Below are positions 51,977 to 59,923 of a DNA stretch of 64,000 bases, one piece after another. Location of the stretch: positions 84,447-148,446 of the forward strand of contig CAZSDP010000007.1 in assembly GCA_964605665.1 (NCBI GenBank), read 5' to 3'. Under the pieces are notes generated by a model that made no database searches, had not been told where the DNA came from, and saw nothing but the letters and a program-made list of their open reading frames with translations. Numbering within the stretch: position 1 is the stretch's first letter; each line of letters begins with the position of its first letter. The position numbers and the translations under genes are program-made. The stretch comes from CAZSDP01 sp964605665. GTDB lineage: Bacteria; Planctomycetota; UBA8108; UBA1146.

Positions 51977-52261
51977 ATGATTTCTCTGCTTTCGATCCAA
52001 GATGTTCGAGGTCACGGTTTGCCGGGCACCCCGGTCTCTCGAGTCAGAGAGCGTCTTCGCCGGGGTGCCCTGGCCGCCGATGCCAGGACCGATACCGCGC
52101 TCGGACGTGACCTCGACCGTCTCGCTTCTCGTCTCGAACGGCTGCGAGCTCGAGGGGGCGCCTTCGCCCAGATCGAGCTCAGCCCGGACCTGCAAGAGGT
52201 GATCGATGAGCGATCACAGTCCGCAGGCCGGGGGAGAGTCGTGAAACGGAAGCGGGCCTGA
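51977..52261 (+). CDS. Small protein of unknown function between mraZ and rsmH
   Basis: 94 aa, very Arg-rich (RVRERLRRGALAADARTDTALGRDLDRLASRLERLRARGG), helical in the middle, ending in VVKRKRA. Not recognised. AGGGGATTGGGACA precedes the ATG. Its stop TGA overlaps the apparent CTG start of rsmH by four bases, in the same style as other gene pairs here, which supports translation. The order mraZ-orf-rsmH is unusual, as these two are normally adjacent. It could also be a leader region of rsmH rather than a gene. Confidence 0.5.
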   Translation: MISLLSIQDVRGHGLPGTPVSRVRERLRRGALAADARTDTALGRDLDRLASRLERLRARGGAFAQIELSPDLQEVIDERSQSAGRGRVVKRKRA

Positions 52262-53166
52262 ACGGGGGAGGGGACCCTCGGCATATTCCGGTTCTGCTCA
52301 AGGAGATTCTCGAGCTTCTCGCACCGGCGGCAGGCGAAGCCTACCTCGATCTGACGATTGGCTGCGGGGGACATGCCCTTGCGATCTCCGAGAGAGTCGG
52401 TTCCGAGGGATTGATCGTGGGAGTCGACCGCGATCGAGATGCCCTCGACATTTCCCGAACCGCCCTCGAAGGCCGGGGGCCGGTGCTGTTGCGGGGGAGC
52501 TTCGGCGAGCTGAGCTCGTTGAGGCAGTCCCTTCCGGTACCCGCCTTCGACCTCGTGCTGGCGGACCTCGGGGTCTCCTCCCTTCAACTCGATGAAGCGC
52601 AACGCGGGTTCAGTTTTCGTCGCGATGGCCCCTTGGACATGCGAATGGACTTCGACCGAGAGCCGAGTGCAGCAGAGTGGATTGCAGATGTCGAAGTCGC
52701 GGAACTGGAACGAGTGATCAAAGAGTATGGGGAAGAGCGGCATGCGAAACGGATTACGAAGGAGATCGATCGGGTTCGCCGAATCGGCTCACTGAAAACG
52801 ACCGGTGAATTGGCAGAGGCGATTCGGAGCGTGGTGCCGAAGGGGCGCGCGGATGCAATCGATCCTGCCACGCGGACCTTTCAGGCGATTCGGATTGCGG
52901 TGAACGGAGAACTCGAGGCTCTCGAACACTTGCTCGAGCACTTCGACCCTTTGCTGACCCCAGGGGGAAGACTCGCGGTCATCGCATACCACTCGCTGGA
53001 GGATCGGCGAGTCAAGGAGTCCTTTCGAGTCCGAGCGCGAGAAGGAGATCACGAGTTGATCACAGCGAAGCCGGTGCGGCCAACGGAGGAAGAGATCGCT
53101 CGGAATCCCCGCTCCAGAAGTGCTCGGCTGCGTGTGATCCGTCGACGAGAGCGGGGTATCCGTTGA
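52258..53166 (+). CDS. rsmH: 16S rRNA (cytosine(1402)-N4)-methyltransferase
   Basis: About 302 aa. SAM-dependent methylation of 16S rRNA C1402. RHIPVLLKEILELLAP is the family start, AYLDLTIGCGGHALAI the SAM motif, FDLVLADLGVSSLQLDEAQRGFSF the DLGVSS motif, and PLDMRMDF, ATRTFQAIRIAVNGELEAL and VIAYHSLEDRRVKESF complete it. The start is odd: upstream of the conserved HIPVLL there is no ATG, GTG or TTG before an in-frame stop at 52207-52209. CTG at 52258, overlapping the previous stop as CTGA, is the only near-standard choice; the first standard codon, TTG at 52411, would remove the SAM motif. Alternatives are an ATC start at 52213 or a frameshift from the upstream small gene. Confidence 0.85.
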   Translation: MNGGGDPRHIPVLLKEILELLAPAAGEAYLDLTIGCGGHALAISERVGSEGLIVGVDRDRDALDISRTALEGRGPVLLRGSFGELSSLRQSLPVPAFDLVLADLGVSSLQLDEAQRGFSFRRDGPLDMRMDFDREPSAAEWIADVEVAELERVIKEYGEERHAKRITKEIDRVRRIGSLKTTGELAEAIRSVVPKGRADAIDPATRTFQAIRIAVNGELEALEHLLEHFDPLLTPGGRLAVIAYHSLEDRRVKESFRVRAREGDHELITAKPVRPTEEEIARNPRSRSARLRVIRRRERGIR

Positions 53167-53525
53167 GTGCACTCCGACTCTTCCTCGTTGCTGTCGCCGC
53201 CGGTGGGCTTGGATTTGATCTCGCGAGAAAAGGGCGACAGGAATTCGAGGTGCGGGCGAAGATCTCCCAGATCACGGAAGAGATGGAGATCGTATCGCGT
53301 CACCGAGCGGATCTTCAGGTGGGGATCCAGCGAAAGGTTCTCTCTCGCATCGCTGGAACGAAGATCACTGATCAAAGAGACTTGGAAGTCTTGGAGCTCG
53401 GAATTCGAGCGACGAGCTGGGAGCGGTTACCGAGGGGCAGAGCTTCGGTCCAGAACGCCTACGCGGACGAAGCGGAGGCTTCCTCGAAGAGGCTTCCACT
53501 CTCTAGCTGGATCGAACGACACTGA
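53163..53525 (+). CDS. FtsL-like division protein
   Basis: 120 aa in the standard ftsL position between rsmH and ftsI. A short hydrophobic N-terminus (LRLFLVAVAAGGLGFDLA) would span the inner membrane and is followed by a coiled-coil stretch (FEVRAKISQITEEMEIVSRHRADLQVGIQRKVLSRIAG), the general FtsL layout. Sequence conservation in FtsL is very low, so the call rests on position and architecture. The TTG start overlaps the rsmH stop (TTGA). The membrane segment is shorter and less hydrophobic than usual. Confidence 0.6.
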   Translation: MSALRLFLVAVAAGGLGFDLARKGRQEFEVRAKISQITEEMEIVSRHRADLQVGIQRKVLSRIAGTKITDQRDLEVLELGIRATSWERLPRGRASVQNAYADEAEASSKRLPLSSWIERH

Positions 53526-53608
53526 CTTCTGAGGAGAGAGCCCGAAGTCGTGAGAACCAGTTCGAGTTAGCACACTCAGAGCGATCGGCACGAGGAGAGT
53601 CCGAAGCG

Positions 53609-55723
53609 ATGTCGACATGGCTATCGAGATTGTTCCAAGGGCGAGATATCGATGACGTGCAGCTTCGGCACGATCGACTGTCGATGCGCTTTGGGATCCT
53701 CTTCTCGACTCTTCTCATCCTCTTCTCCGTGATTTTTGCTCGTTGCGCTTGGTTGACGATTGCGCAAGGAGAAGAGGGAGTTGCCCGACAGAGCCGCTAC
53801 TCTCGCTCCAGCGAATGGGTCCCCGCTCGCCGGGGAGAGATTGTCGATGGTCGAGGATTTGTTTTGGCGCGAGACTGCTCGCGCTGGGTGATCGCGATCG
53901 ATCCCTGGGGGGCATCGGGTCGTCTCGGCGGCCGCAAGCGCGGAGTATCCAGGGAGCAGTTTGAAATCGATTGCCCCACCAGAATCAAAGAAGTTTGGGC
54001 AGAGCTTTGTCGATTTGAGGGCTTCGTTCCTCTGCGGGATCCGGCCGCGATTTTGGTCGATTTGATTCGGGATCAGAACCCGGCCACAAAGAGGCAATAT
54101 CGTGTGGTCGGGACGATCGCCTCGGTGGAATCCTATCAGCGTTTCTTGCGGTACCGAGACGAAGTCCACCGCGTCCGCGGATCGAGTTTTCCCCTCCCTC
54201 GGGAAGAAACGGTGAGGGAGTACCCCCTCGGAGAACTGGCGCTGCAGGTGGTCGGGGATCGATCGAGAAGTGGCACTGCCTTGTTTGGTCTCGAGCTGGA
54301 ATTTGAAAAAGCTCTGACCGGGCAAAGAGGAATTGAGATCGCGCAAGTCGACGCGATCGGCCGGAATCGCTATTCGCTCCCCGATCAAGATGGCGGGATC
54401 GGTGCGATCTCTGGAGAGGATCTCGAGCTGACCCTCGAGGTCCCGGCCCAAGTGGTTTTGGAGAGTGTTCTGGAGGAGACTCTCCAGAAGACTGGAGCCA
54501 AGATGGTCTCCGGCTTGGTGATGGATCCCGGAGATGGCGGCATCGTCGCGGCCGCGAGCTTTCCGACATGTGCCCGCGGCACCTTCGGTCGCTACTTCCA
54601 GCCGATGAAAGTCCGGATCGATTCGGAAGGTGCATCGGAAGAAGAAGTCATCGTCGCTCCCAGTGAAGTTCCTTCGGGTGAAGAGCATCTTTGGACCGAC
54701 AAGACCGTCGTGGACCCTGAGGCATTTGATGTGCAGTTGATGCCGAGTCTCTTCGCGATGGAGCCAGGTTCGACGATGAAGCCGCTCGTCTTGGCGCGCG
54801 CCCTCGACCTGGGGGAGGTGACTTTGGACACTCCAGTTCCAGTCACCGGCCGTCACACTTGGATTCGGTATGGCCGAGCGAATCGAAAGTATACCGATAG
54901 CCATGTCTTGGAGAGCGACGAGTGCAACGTCCGTGGTGCCGTGGTGCAGTCTTCAAATGGCGGCATGGGTTATGTCGCCAAAGTTCTCGGCTCGGAAGTG
55001 CTCCGAGATCTCCTTCGTGACCTACAGTTTGGTGAGTACACGGGGATCGATTTGAGTGAGGAGCGAGGACGACGTCCGGGACAGTGGAGAGCATTTCCTT
55101 GGACCGATCACACGACGTTGTCGATACCGATCGGCTATGAGTTCTTGGTGACCCAATTGCAGCTTGCCCGAGCTTATGCGGCGATTGCCAATGGCGGATC
55201 ATTGGTCACCCCGCACCTGGTTCGAAGAATGAACGGTCAGGTTGTCGCCAACTCCAGCGATCGGACTCGGGTCTTCTCTGAGAACTCATCCCGGGTTGTT
55301 CGCGAAGTTCTTCGCGATGCGGTGAAGATCGGAACCGGCAAAGGGTTGTCGGGGGACGCGATCAGATTGGCGGGTAAAACGGGCACCGCGAAGCATTACG
55401 ATCTGAATGGAGCGATTCCCGGCAAGTACACCAGCACCTTTGCCGGATTTGCTCCCTTCGACGACCCTCGGTATGTGGTTGTGATCACCGTCCATCTCCC
55501 TCAGGGGCAATACTATGCCAGCAAGACCGCCGCACCTGCCGCGTGTCAGATCCTCCAATCACTGCTCGGTGACGAGGATGACGACAGATTTGCGGAGCTC
55601 CTCAGCGATGCTCTTGCGGGGGCTCACCAGCCTTCTATCATCTCGACAACGAGGAGCGAGGAGGACCGGGAATGGGGAGCGGCAGATTCGAGCCGCGGGA
55701 TGCGGGGATCTCGCCAGGACTGA
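53609..55723 (+). CDS. ftsI: Peptidoglycan transpeptidase, FtsI/PBP class B
   Basis: 704 aa. Bitopic enzyme cross-linking septal peptidoglycan. Membrane helix RFGILFSTLLILFSVIFARCAWL, then the PBP dimerisation-type domain (RRGEIVDGRGFVLA). Transpeptidase motifs are intact: S388-T-M-K in EPGSTMKPLVLA, S448-S-N450 in QSSNGGMGYVAKVLG and K590-T-G in AGKTGTAKHYD. About 70 residues separate ASFPT from EPGS, roughly 40 more than usual, including an acidic insert (DSEGASEEEVIVAPSEVPSGEEH). GAGGAGAG precedes the ATG. Its end overlaps murE by 52 bases. Confidence 0.94.
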   Translation: MSTWLSRLFQGRDIDDVQLRHDRLSMRFGILFSTLLILFSVIFARCAWLTIAQGEEGVARQSRYSRSSEWVPARRGEIVDGRGFVLARDCSRWVIAIDPWGASGRLGGRKRGVSREQFEIDCPTRIKEVWAELCRFEGFVPLRDPAAILVDLIRDQNPATKRQYRVVGTIASVESYQRFLRYRDEVHRVRGSSFPLPREETVREYPLGELALQVVGDRSRSGTALFGLELEFEKALTGQRGIEIAQVDAIGRNRYSLPDQDGGIGAISGEDLELTLEVPAQVVLESVLEETLQKTGAKMVSGLVMDPGDGGIVAAASFPTCARGTFGRYFQPMKVRIDSEGASEEEVIVAPSEVPSGEEHLWTDKTVVDPEAFDVQLMPSLFAMEPGSTMKPLVLARALDLGEVTLDTPVPVTGRHTWIRYGRANRKYTDSHVLESDECNVRGAVVQSSNGGMGYVAKVLGSEVLRDLLRDLQFGEYTGIDLSEERGRRPGQWRAFPWTDHTTLSIPIGYEFLVTQLQLARAYAAIANGGSLVTPHLVRRMNGQVVANSSDRTRVFSENSSRVVREVLRDAVKIGTGKGLSGDAIRLAGKTGTAKHYDLNGAIPGKYTSTFAGFAPFDDPRYVVVITVHLPQGQYYASKTAAPAACQILQSLLGDEDDDRFAELLSDALAGAHQPSIISTTRSEEDREWGAADSSRGMRGSRQD

Positions 55724-57324
55724 GCGCAGCTGGTCCAGGCGGAGAGTCGTCCCGAGCACAGGGAATTGATCCCGCCAATCGGAATTCGCGACGATCTCAG
55801 CCGACTCTGAAATCGGCTGCAGAGGTCGAGCCGCGACACCTGATCTCAGGCGAGATCGCCGGTCGTATTGAAGCCAAAGTTTTTGGACCGCCATCTCCCC
55901 AGCATTTCGATTCACTGCGGCTCGATGATCGCCAACCGACCGGAGATTTGTTCGTGGCGATTCGGGGTACCCGTTACGACTCTCACCGATCGATTCCAAA
56001 CCTCCTCGGGAGCGGGATTCGAGGAGTCGTGGCAGAGACTCCTCCCCCCCCAGAGTTTCCACTTCCCTGGTTCCAGGTGGACGACACGCGTCGCGCCCAC
56101 GCTTTGTTGGAGCAAGCCCGCTGGGGAGATCCTGCTCTTCAGCTCACCAACTTCGGAATCACGGGAACCAACGGTAAGTCTTCCACCGTGCGGATCCTCG
56201 CCTCCATCCTCGAGGCGGCAGGACACAAGACGTCATGGATGACGACAGTCGAGCAGTCGTTGGCCGGGACTTCAGTCGTGAGCAAGATGACGACCCCCGA
56301 TCCGCCCGAACTCGCCGCGGCGATGTCCCGAGCGATTGCGGGAGGCACTCACTCCTTGGCTCTCGAAGTATCGTCCCACGCCATCGTGCAGGGGCGCATT
56401 TCGGGGATCCCTTTGGCGGGAGCGGCCATCGTGAATCTAAGTCGGGACCATCTCGACTATCACGGGACTCGCGAGGCTTATCGCGAAGCCAAGTTGAAAA
56501 TCGTGGAGGGGCTCAAAGAAGAGGCCCCCGTCCTCTTGCCCGCCACCGCAGAGTTCCGAGGTCCACTTCCTCACCATCGAGGGAGAGTTCTTCGTCACTC
56601 ATTGGTGCCCGAGGCGTTGAACGGTGAACCGGGAGGGACGGTTCGCAGCGCTCGATTCGATGTCGAGGGGATCGAGGCGGTCCTCGAAGTCCTCGGCGAG
56701 ACGATCGAGGTCCGCAGTTCACTCCGCGGGAGACACAATCTCGAGAATCTCTTGGTCGCATCGACTCTCGCGAGGGCGGTCGGCATTCCCAGCGCCGATA
56801 TCGCCCAGGGAATCGAAGCTGCTCCGGCAGTCAGGGGGCGCCTTGAGTCGGTCCCTGGTACGGAGGGGCGAGTTCTCGTCGACTACGCCCACACCCCGGA
56901 TGCGCTTTCCTCCGTCCTGGAAGCGATGCGCGAGGTCACCTCTGGACGTCTTCTGGTGGTCTTCGGTTGCGGAGGAGATCGTGACCGCGGGAAGCGACCT
57001 GAAATGGGAGCTGCAGCCGCTCAGTTTTGTGATCGGCTCTATGTGACCTCAGACAATCCACGGAGTGAAGATCCCGCAGCGATCATCGACGAGGTTCGAG
57101 GTGGGATTCCGCAAGAGAGTTCGACGGTGCTGGAGATCGATCGTCGACGAGCGATCGAAACTGCACTCTCTGAATTAGGTGCTGACGATGTCTTGGTGAT
57201 TGCCGGCAAGGGACACGAGACCGACCAGCTGATCGGTTCCACTCTTTATCCCTTCGATGATCGGCAGGTCGTTCTCGATTGGCTGAAGGAGCGAGGGAGC
57301 TCCTCGCTAGGGAGCCTCGGATGA
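55672..57324 (+). CDS. murE: UDP-MurNAc-tripeptide synthetase, meso-DAP type
   Basis: Adds the third residue to UDP-MurNAc-L-Ala-D-Glu in the cytoplasm. ATP-binding GITGTNGKSSTVRILASIL, LALEVSSHAIVQGRISGI, LSRDHLDYHGTREAYREAKLKI (carbamoylated lysine), SLRGRHNLENLLVASTLA, DYAHTPDAL and CGGDRDRGKRPEMG are present. D461-N-P-R464 is the meso-diaminopimelate specificity motif, so the peptidoglycan should be of DAP type. AGGAGG is seven bases before the ATG at 55672, which lies inside ftsI. The protein therefore has ~55 extra, low-complexity N-terminal residues compared with typical MurE. Confidence 0.95.
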   Translation: MGSGRFEPRDAGISPGLSAAGPGGESSRAQGIDPANRNSRRSQPTLKSAAEVEPRHLISGEIAGRIEAKVFGPPSPQHFDSLRLDDRQPTGDLFVAIRGTRYDSHRSIPNLLGSGIRGVVAETPPPPEFPLPWFQVDDTRRAHALLEQARWGDPALQLTNFGITGTNGKSSTVRILASILEAAGHKTSWMTTVEQSLAGTSVVSKMTTPDPPELAAAMSRAIAGGTHSLALEVSSHAIVQGRISGIPLAGAAIVNLSRDHLDYHGTREAYREAKLKIVEGLKEEAPVLLPATAEFRGPLPHHRGRVLRHSLVPEALNGEPGGTVRSARFDVEGIEAVLEVLGETIEVRSSLRGRHNLENLLVASTLARAVGIPSADIAQGIEAAPAVRGRLESVPGTEGRVLVDYAHTPDALSSVLEAMREVTSGRLLVVFGCGGDRDRGKRPEMGAAAAQFCDRLYVTSDNPRSEDPAAIIDEVRGGIPQESSTVLEIDRRRAIETALSELGADDVLVIAGKGHETDQLIGSTLYPFDDRQVVLDWLKERGSSSLGSLG

Positions 57325-58697
57325 AGCCGCGGACTTTGGAGTGGGTTGCCGATGTGATGGGTGGAGTCCTTTCTCCGGCATCGACCAACATCCAAATTGC
57401 GACCGGCGCTTCGATCGACTCCCGGAAAATCTCTGCGGGAGATCTGTTCTTTGCGATCGAGGCGAATCGCGACGGCCACCAATTCGTCGGAGATGCCCTT
57501 CGGTCAGGCGCGGTCGCTGCCGTGATTGCGTCCGGGCGTTCGACCACGGAAGGGGACGGTCCTTCGATCGAGGTCCCTTGTCCCCGGACTGCACTCGGTG
57601 TGTTGGCGGAAGCTGTGCGCCGAGAGGAGAGTGATCTGCCCGCGGTGGCGATCACCGGCAGCATTGGGAAAACCACGACTTGTGGTTACGTGGCCAAGTT
57701 GATCGGTTCGATCGGCCCCGTCCATCGTCCGCCAGGTAGTTTCAACAACGACTTGGGATTGCCCCTGACGATTCTCAATGCTCCAGAGAAGACTCGAGCA
57801 CTTGTGCTAGAAATTGGGACCAACCAGCCAGGGGAAGTACGGTCTTTGGCTGAATTGACTCACGCTCAAATCGGGGTGGTGACCGCCATCGAGGCGGTCC
57901 ATCTCGAAGGTCTGGGAGATCTTGCAGGCGTGGAACGGGAGAAACTCTCCCTCTTTTCGGGCATTCAGGAGAACGCCACCGCTTGGGTTCCCCAGCCGTA
58001 TCTCGAGGCTGCTCGTGCGTCAGGTCGATCGGTTCATGGCTTTGGACCGGGTGGTTCCAGTGAAGTCATCGAGCAAGGCGATGGCGAGTTCTTGTGGCGT
58101 TTGAAGACGGGACGCTTTCAGGGGGACTGGCCTTTTCAGTGGACCCCAAACTACCGACATCAGTCACTGCTGCTCTCCGCTGCGTTAGCGGTTGGGGCTC
58201 AGTTGGGTCTTGAGCCAAAGCACATGCTCGATGCCGTGGCGAAACTTCCCGAGTCACCCCTCCGGGGCGAACTCCGTCGCCATGAGGGGGTCGACTTCCT
58301 GCTCGATTGTTACAACGCCAGTCCGGTTTCCGTGATCGCTTCGATCGAGAGGCTCGAAAATGAGCCCGCATCAGGGCGTCGTTACTGTGTCCTCGGCACG
58401 ATGGAGGAACTCGGTCCTCAAGAAGCGCAATTCCACCGCGAGCTCGGGCGTCGCGTGGGTGAGGGTTCGATCGACGGAGTCTTCTTGGTGGGACGTGGGC
58501 GGTCATGGTATCGGGAGGGCTTGAAAGAAGTCGGGAGTGACGGAGTTTCAGTCGATCAGGGGGATCGAGGAGCGGAGTTGATTGCGAACAGCTTACTCCC
58601 GGGGGACCGAGTCCTCTTCAAGGCCTCTCGTCGTGAGAGTCTCGAAACTCTGGCAGAGCAGATCGCAACTTGCTTGACCGACCGGGGGCATCGATGA
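57321..58697 (+). CDS. murF: UDP-MurNAc-tripeptide-D-alanyl-D-alanine ligase
   Basis: Adds D-Ala-D-Ala to the UDP-MurNAc tripeptide. 458 aa from the ATG of the ATGA overlap with murE (57321). SIDSRKISAGDLFFAIEANRDGHQFV is the MurE/MurF N-terminal motif, AITGSIGKTTTCGYVAKLI the ATP site (GSVGKTTT type), RPPGSFNNDLGLPLTIL, LVLEIGTNQPGEVRSLAEL and LLDCYNASPVSVIASIERL the family blocks. Typical length. The stop overlaps ftsW, not mraY as usual; see the finding on missing mraY and murD. Confidence 0.94.
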   Translation: MKPRTLEWVADVMGGVLSPASTNIQIATGASIDSRKISAGDLFFAIEANRDGHQFVGDALRSGAVAAVIASGRSTTEGDGPSIEVPCPRTALGVLAEAVRREESDLPAVAITGSIGKTTTCGYVAKLIGSIGPVHRPPGSFNNDLGLPLTILNAPEKTRALVLEIGTNQPGEVRSLAELTHAQIGVVTAIEAVHLEGLGDLAGVEREKLSLFSGIQENATAWVPQPYLEAARASGRSVHGFGPGGSSEVIEQGDGEFLWRLKTGRFQGDWPFQWTPNYRHQSLLLSAALAVGAQLGLEPKHMLDAVAKLPESPLRGELRRHEGVDFLLDCYNASPVSVIASIERLENEPASGRRYCVLGTMEELGPQEAQFHRELGRRVGEGSIDGVFLVGRGRSWYREGLKEVGSDGVSVDQGDRGAELIANSLLPGDRVLFKASRRESLETLAEQIATCLTDRGHR

Positions 58698-59923
58698 GCT
58701 CCGGGACTGAGACTCGATCGACTCCCCAGGCGTTGGGAAAGCTCCGCGACTTTTGGAATCGCTGTTGGCTCGACAAGAGGCTGCCAATTTCTCCAGCTGG
58801 GCGTGGCTGGTTGGGCGCTGCTCTTCTGCTCTTGGCCATCGGCCTGGTCACGGTTTACTCGGCGAGCTTTTACCGCGCGGTGGTTCGTGGGCATAGCGAG
58901 TTCTACTTCGTTTCTCAGCAGTTCATCGGGGCGGGGCTCGGCCTCGTTGCGCTCGCTCTGGCGACTCGGATCGATCCGAGGCGCTGGGTCGATCTCGCGC
59001 CTCTCCTCTATGGAGCCACGATCTTGTTTCTGCTGTTGGTCTGGTCACCGATCGGCATTGCGAAGGGCGGGGCGCACCGTTGGATCGATCTCGGCGTTGT
59101 CCGATTTCAGTCTTCTGAGCTTGCGAAGATCGCGGTTCCCCTCCTCCTCATCTGGTACCTACAGCGCTACGGTGATTTGGGTGGTAAGCAAACGCGAATC
59201 CGCATGCATGTGAATTGTCTGCTCATTGTGTGGATTCTCTTCGCGGTGGGCTTGGTATTGCTTCAACCCGATCTCGGCACTGCGCTCTTCATCCTCGGGG
59301 TTGGTTTTGCCCTGATCCTCTGCTCGGGAACACCCGTGCGATACAGTTTGGGATTGGGATTGCTCGCCTCTCCGCTTCTCGCCTGGCAGCTGCATCAGCG
59401 CTGGGACTTGGTCAAGCTCAGGTTTGCGGGTCTCATCAATTCCGATGAAGCGGGGACCCAAATCAGTCACGCTCTGAATGCGATTCGTTCAGGTGGCATC
59501 GAAGGAGCGGGCATCGGGCGTGGCACTGAGAAGACCCTCTACCTTTACGCCGAGTTCAGCGACTTCATCTTTGCCGTGTTTGCGGAGGAGACAGGACTGC
59601 TCGGAGTCGTACTTTTACTGCTGCTCTATGTGTCACTGCTGATCTTCGGTTGGCGAGTGGTCCAAGGATGCAAAGACTTCCATCTTCGATTGCTCGGAGT
59701 CGCGATCGTCTGCAACCTCATCGTTCAAGCCTTGATCAATCTGGCGGTGAATACTGCGACGGCACCGACGAAGGGAATTGCCCTTCCATTGATTTCTCAT
59801 GGATCGACTGGTCTGACCATCACTCTGTTCCAAGTGGGGATCCTGGTCGCGATTTCGCGATTTCAGTCCCCGCTTGATGGGCGGGATGCTGTGGGCCAGC
59901 CCGAAGGAAGCGAGGGGGCATGA
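58694..59923 (+). CDS. ftsW: SEDS-family peptidoglycan glycosyltransferase FtsW
   Basis: 409 aa polytopic membrane protein that polymerises lipid II at the septum together with FtsI. About ten helices. SEDS hallmarks are KGGAHRWIDLGVVRFQSSELAKIAVPLLLIWYL, LLQPDLGTALFI and PTKGIALPLISHGSTGLT (family GL-LPFISYGGSS). It starts at the ATG overlapping the murF stop (ATGA, 58694) and its stop overlaps murG. Whether it is FtsW or RodA cannot be decided by sequence alone, but the cluster position favours FtsW. Confidence 0.93.
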   Translation: MSSGTETRSTPQALGKLRDFWNRCWLDKRLPISPAGRGWLGAALLLLAIGLVTVYSASFYRAVVRGHSEFYFVSQQFIGAGLGLVALALATRIDPRRWVDLAPLLYGATILFLLLVWSPIGIAKGGAHRWIDLGVVRFQSSELAKIAVPLLLIWYLQRYGDLGGKQTRIRMHVNCLLIVWILFAVGLVLLQPDLGTALFILGVGFALILCSGTPVRYSLGLGLLASPLLAWQLHQRWDLVKLRFAGLINSDEAGTQISHALNAIRSGGIEGAGIGRGTEKTLYLYAEFSDFIFAVFAEETGLLGVVLLLLLYVSLLIFGWRVVQGCKDFHLRLLGVAIVCNLIVQALINLAVNTATAPTKGIALPLISHGSTGLTITLFQVGILVAISRFQSPLDGRDAVGQPEGSEGA

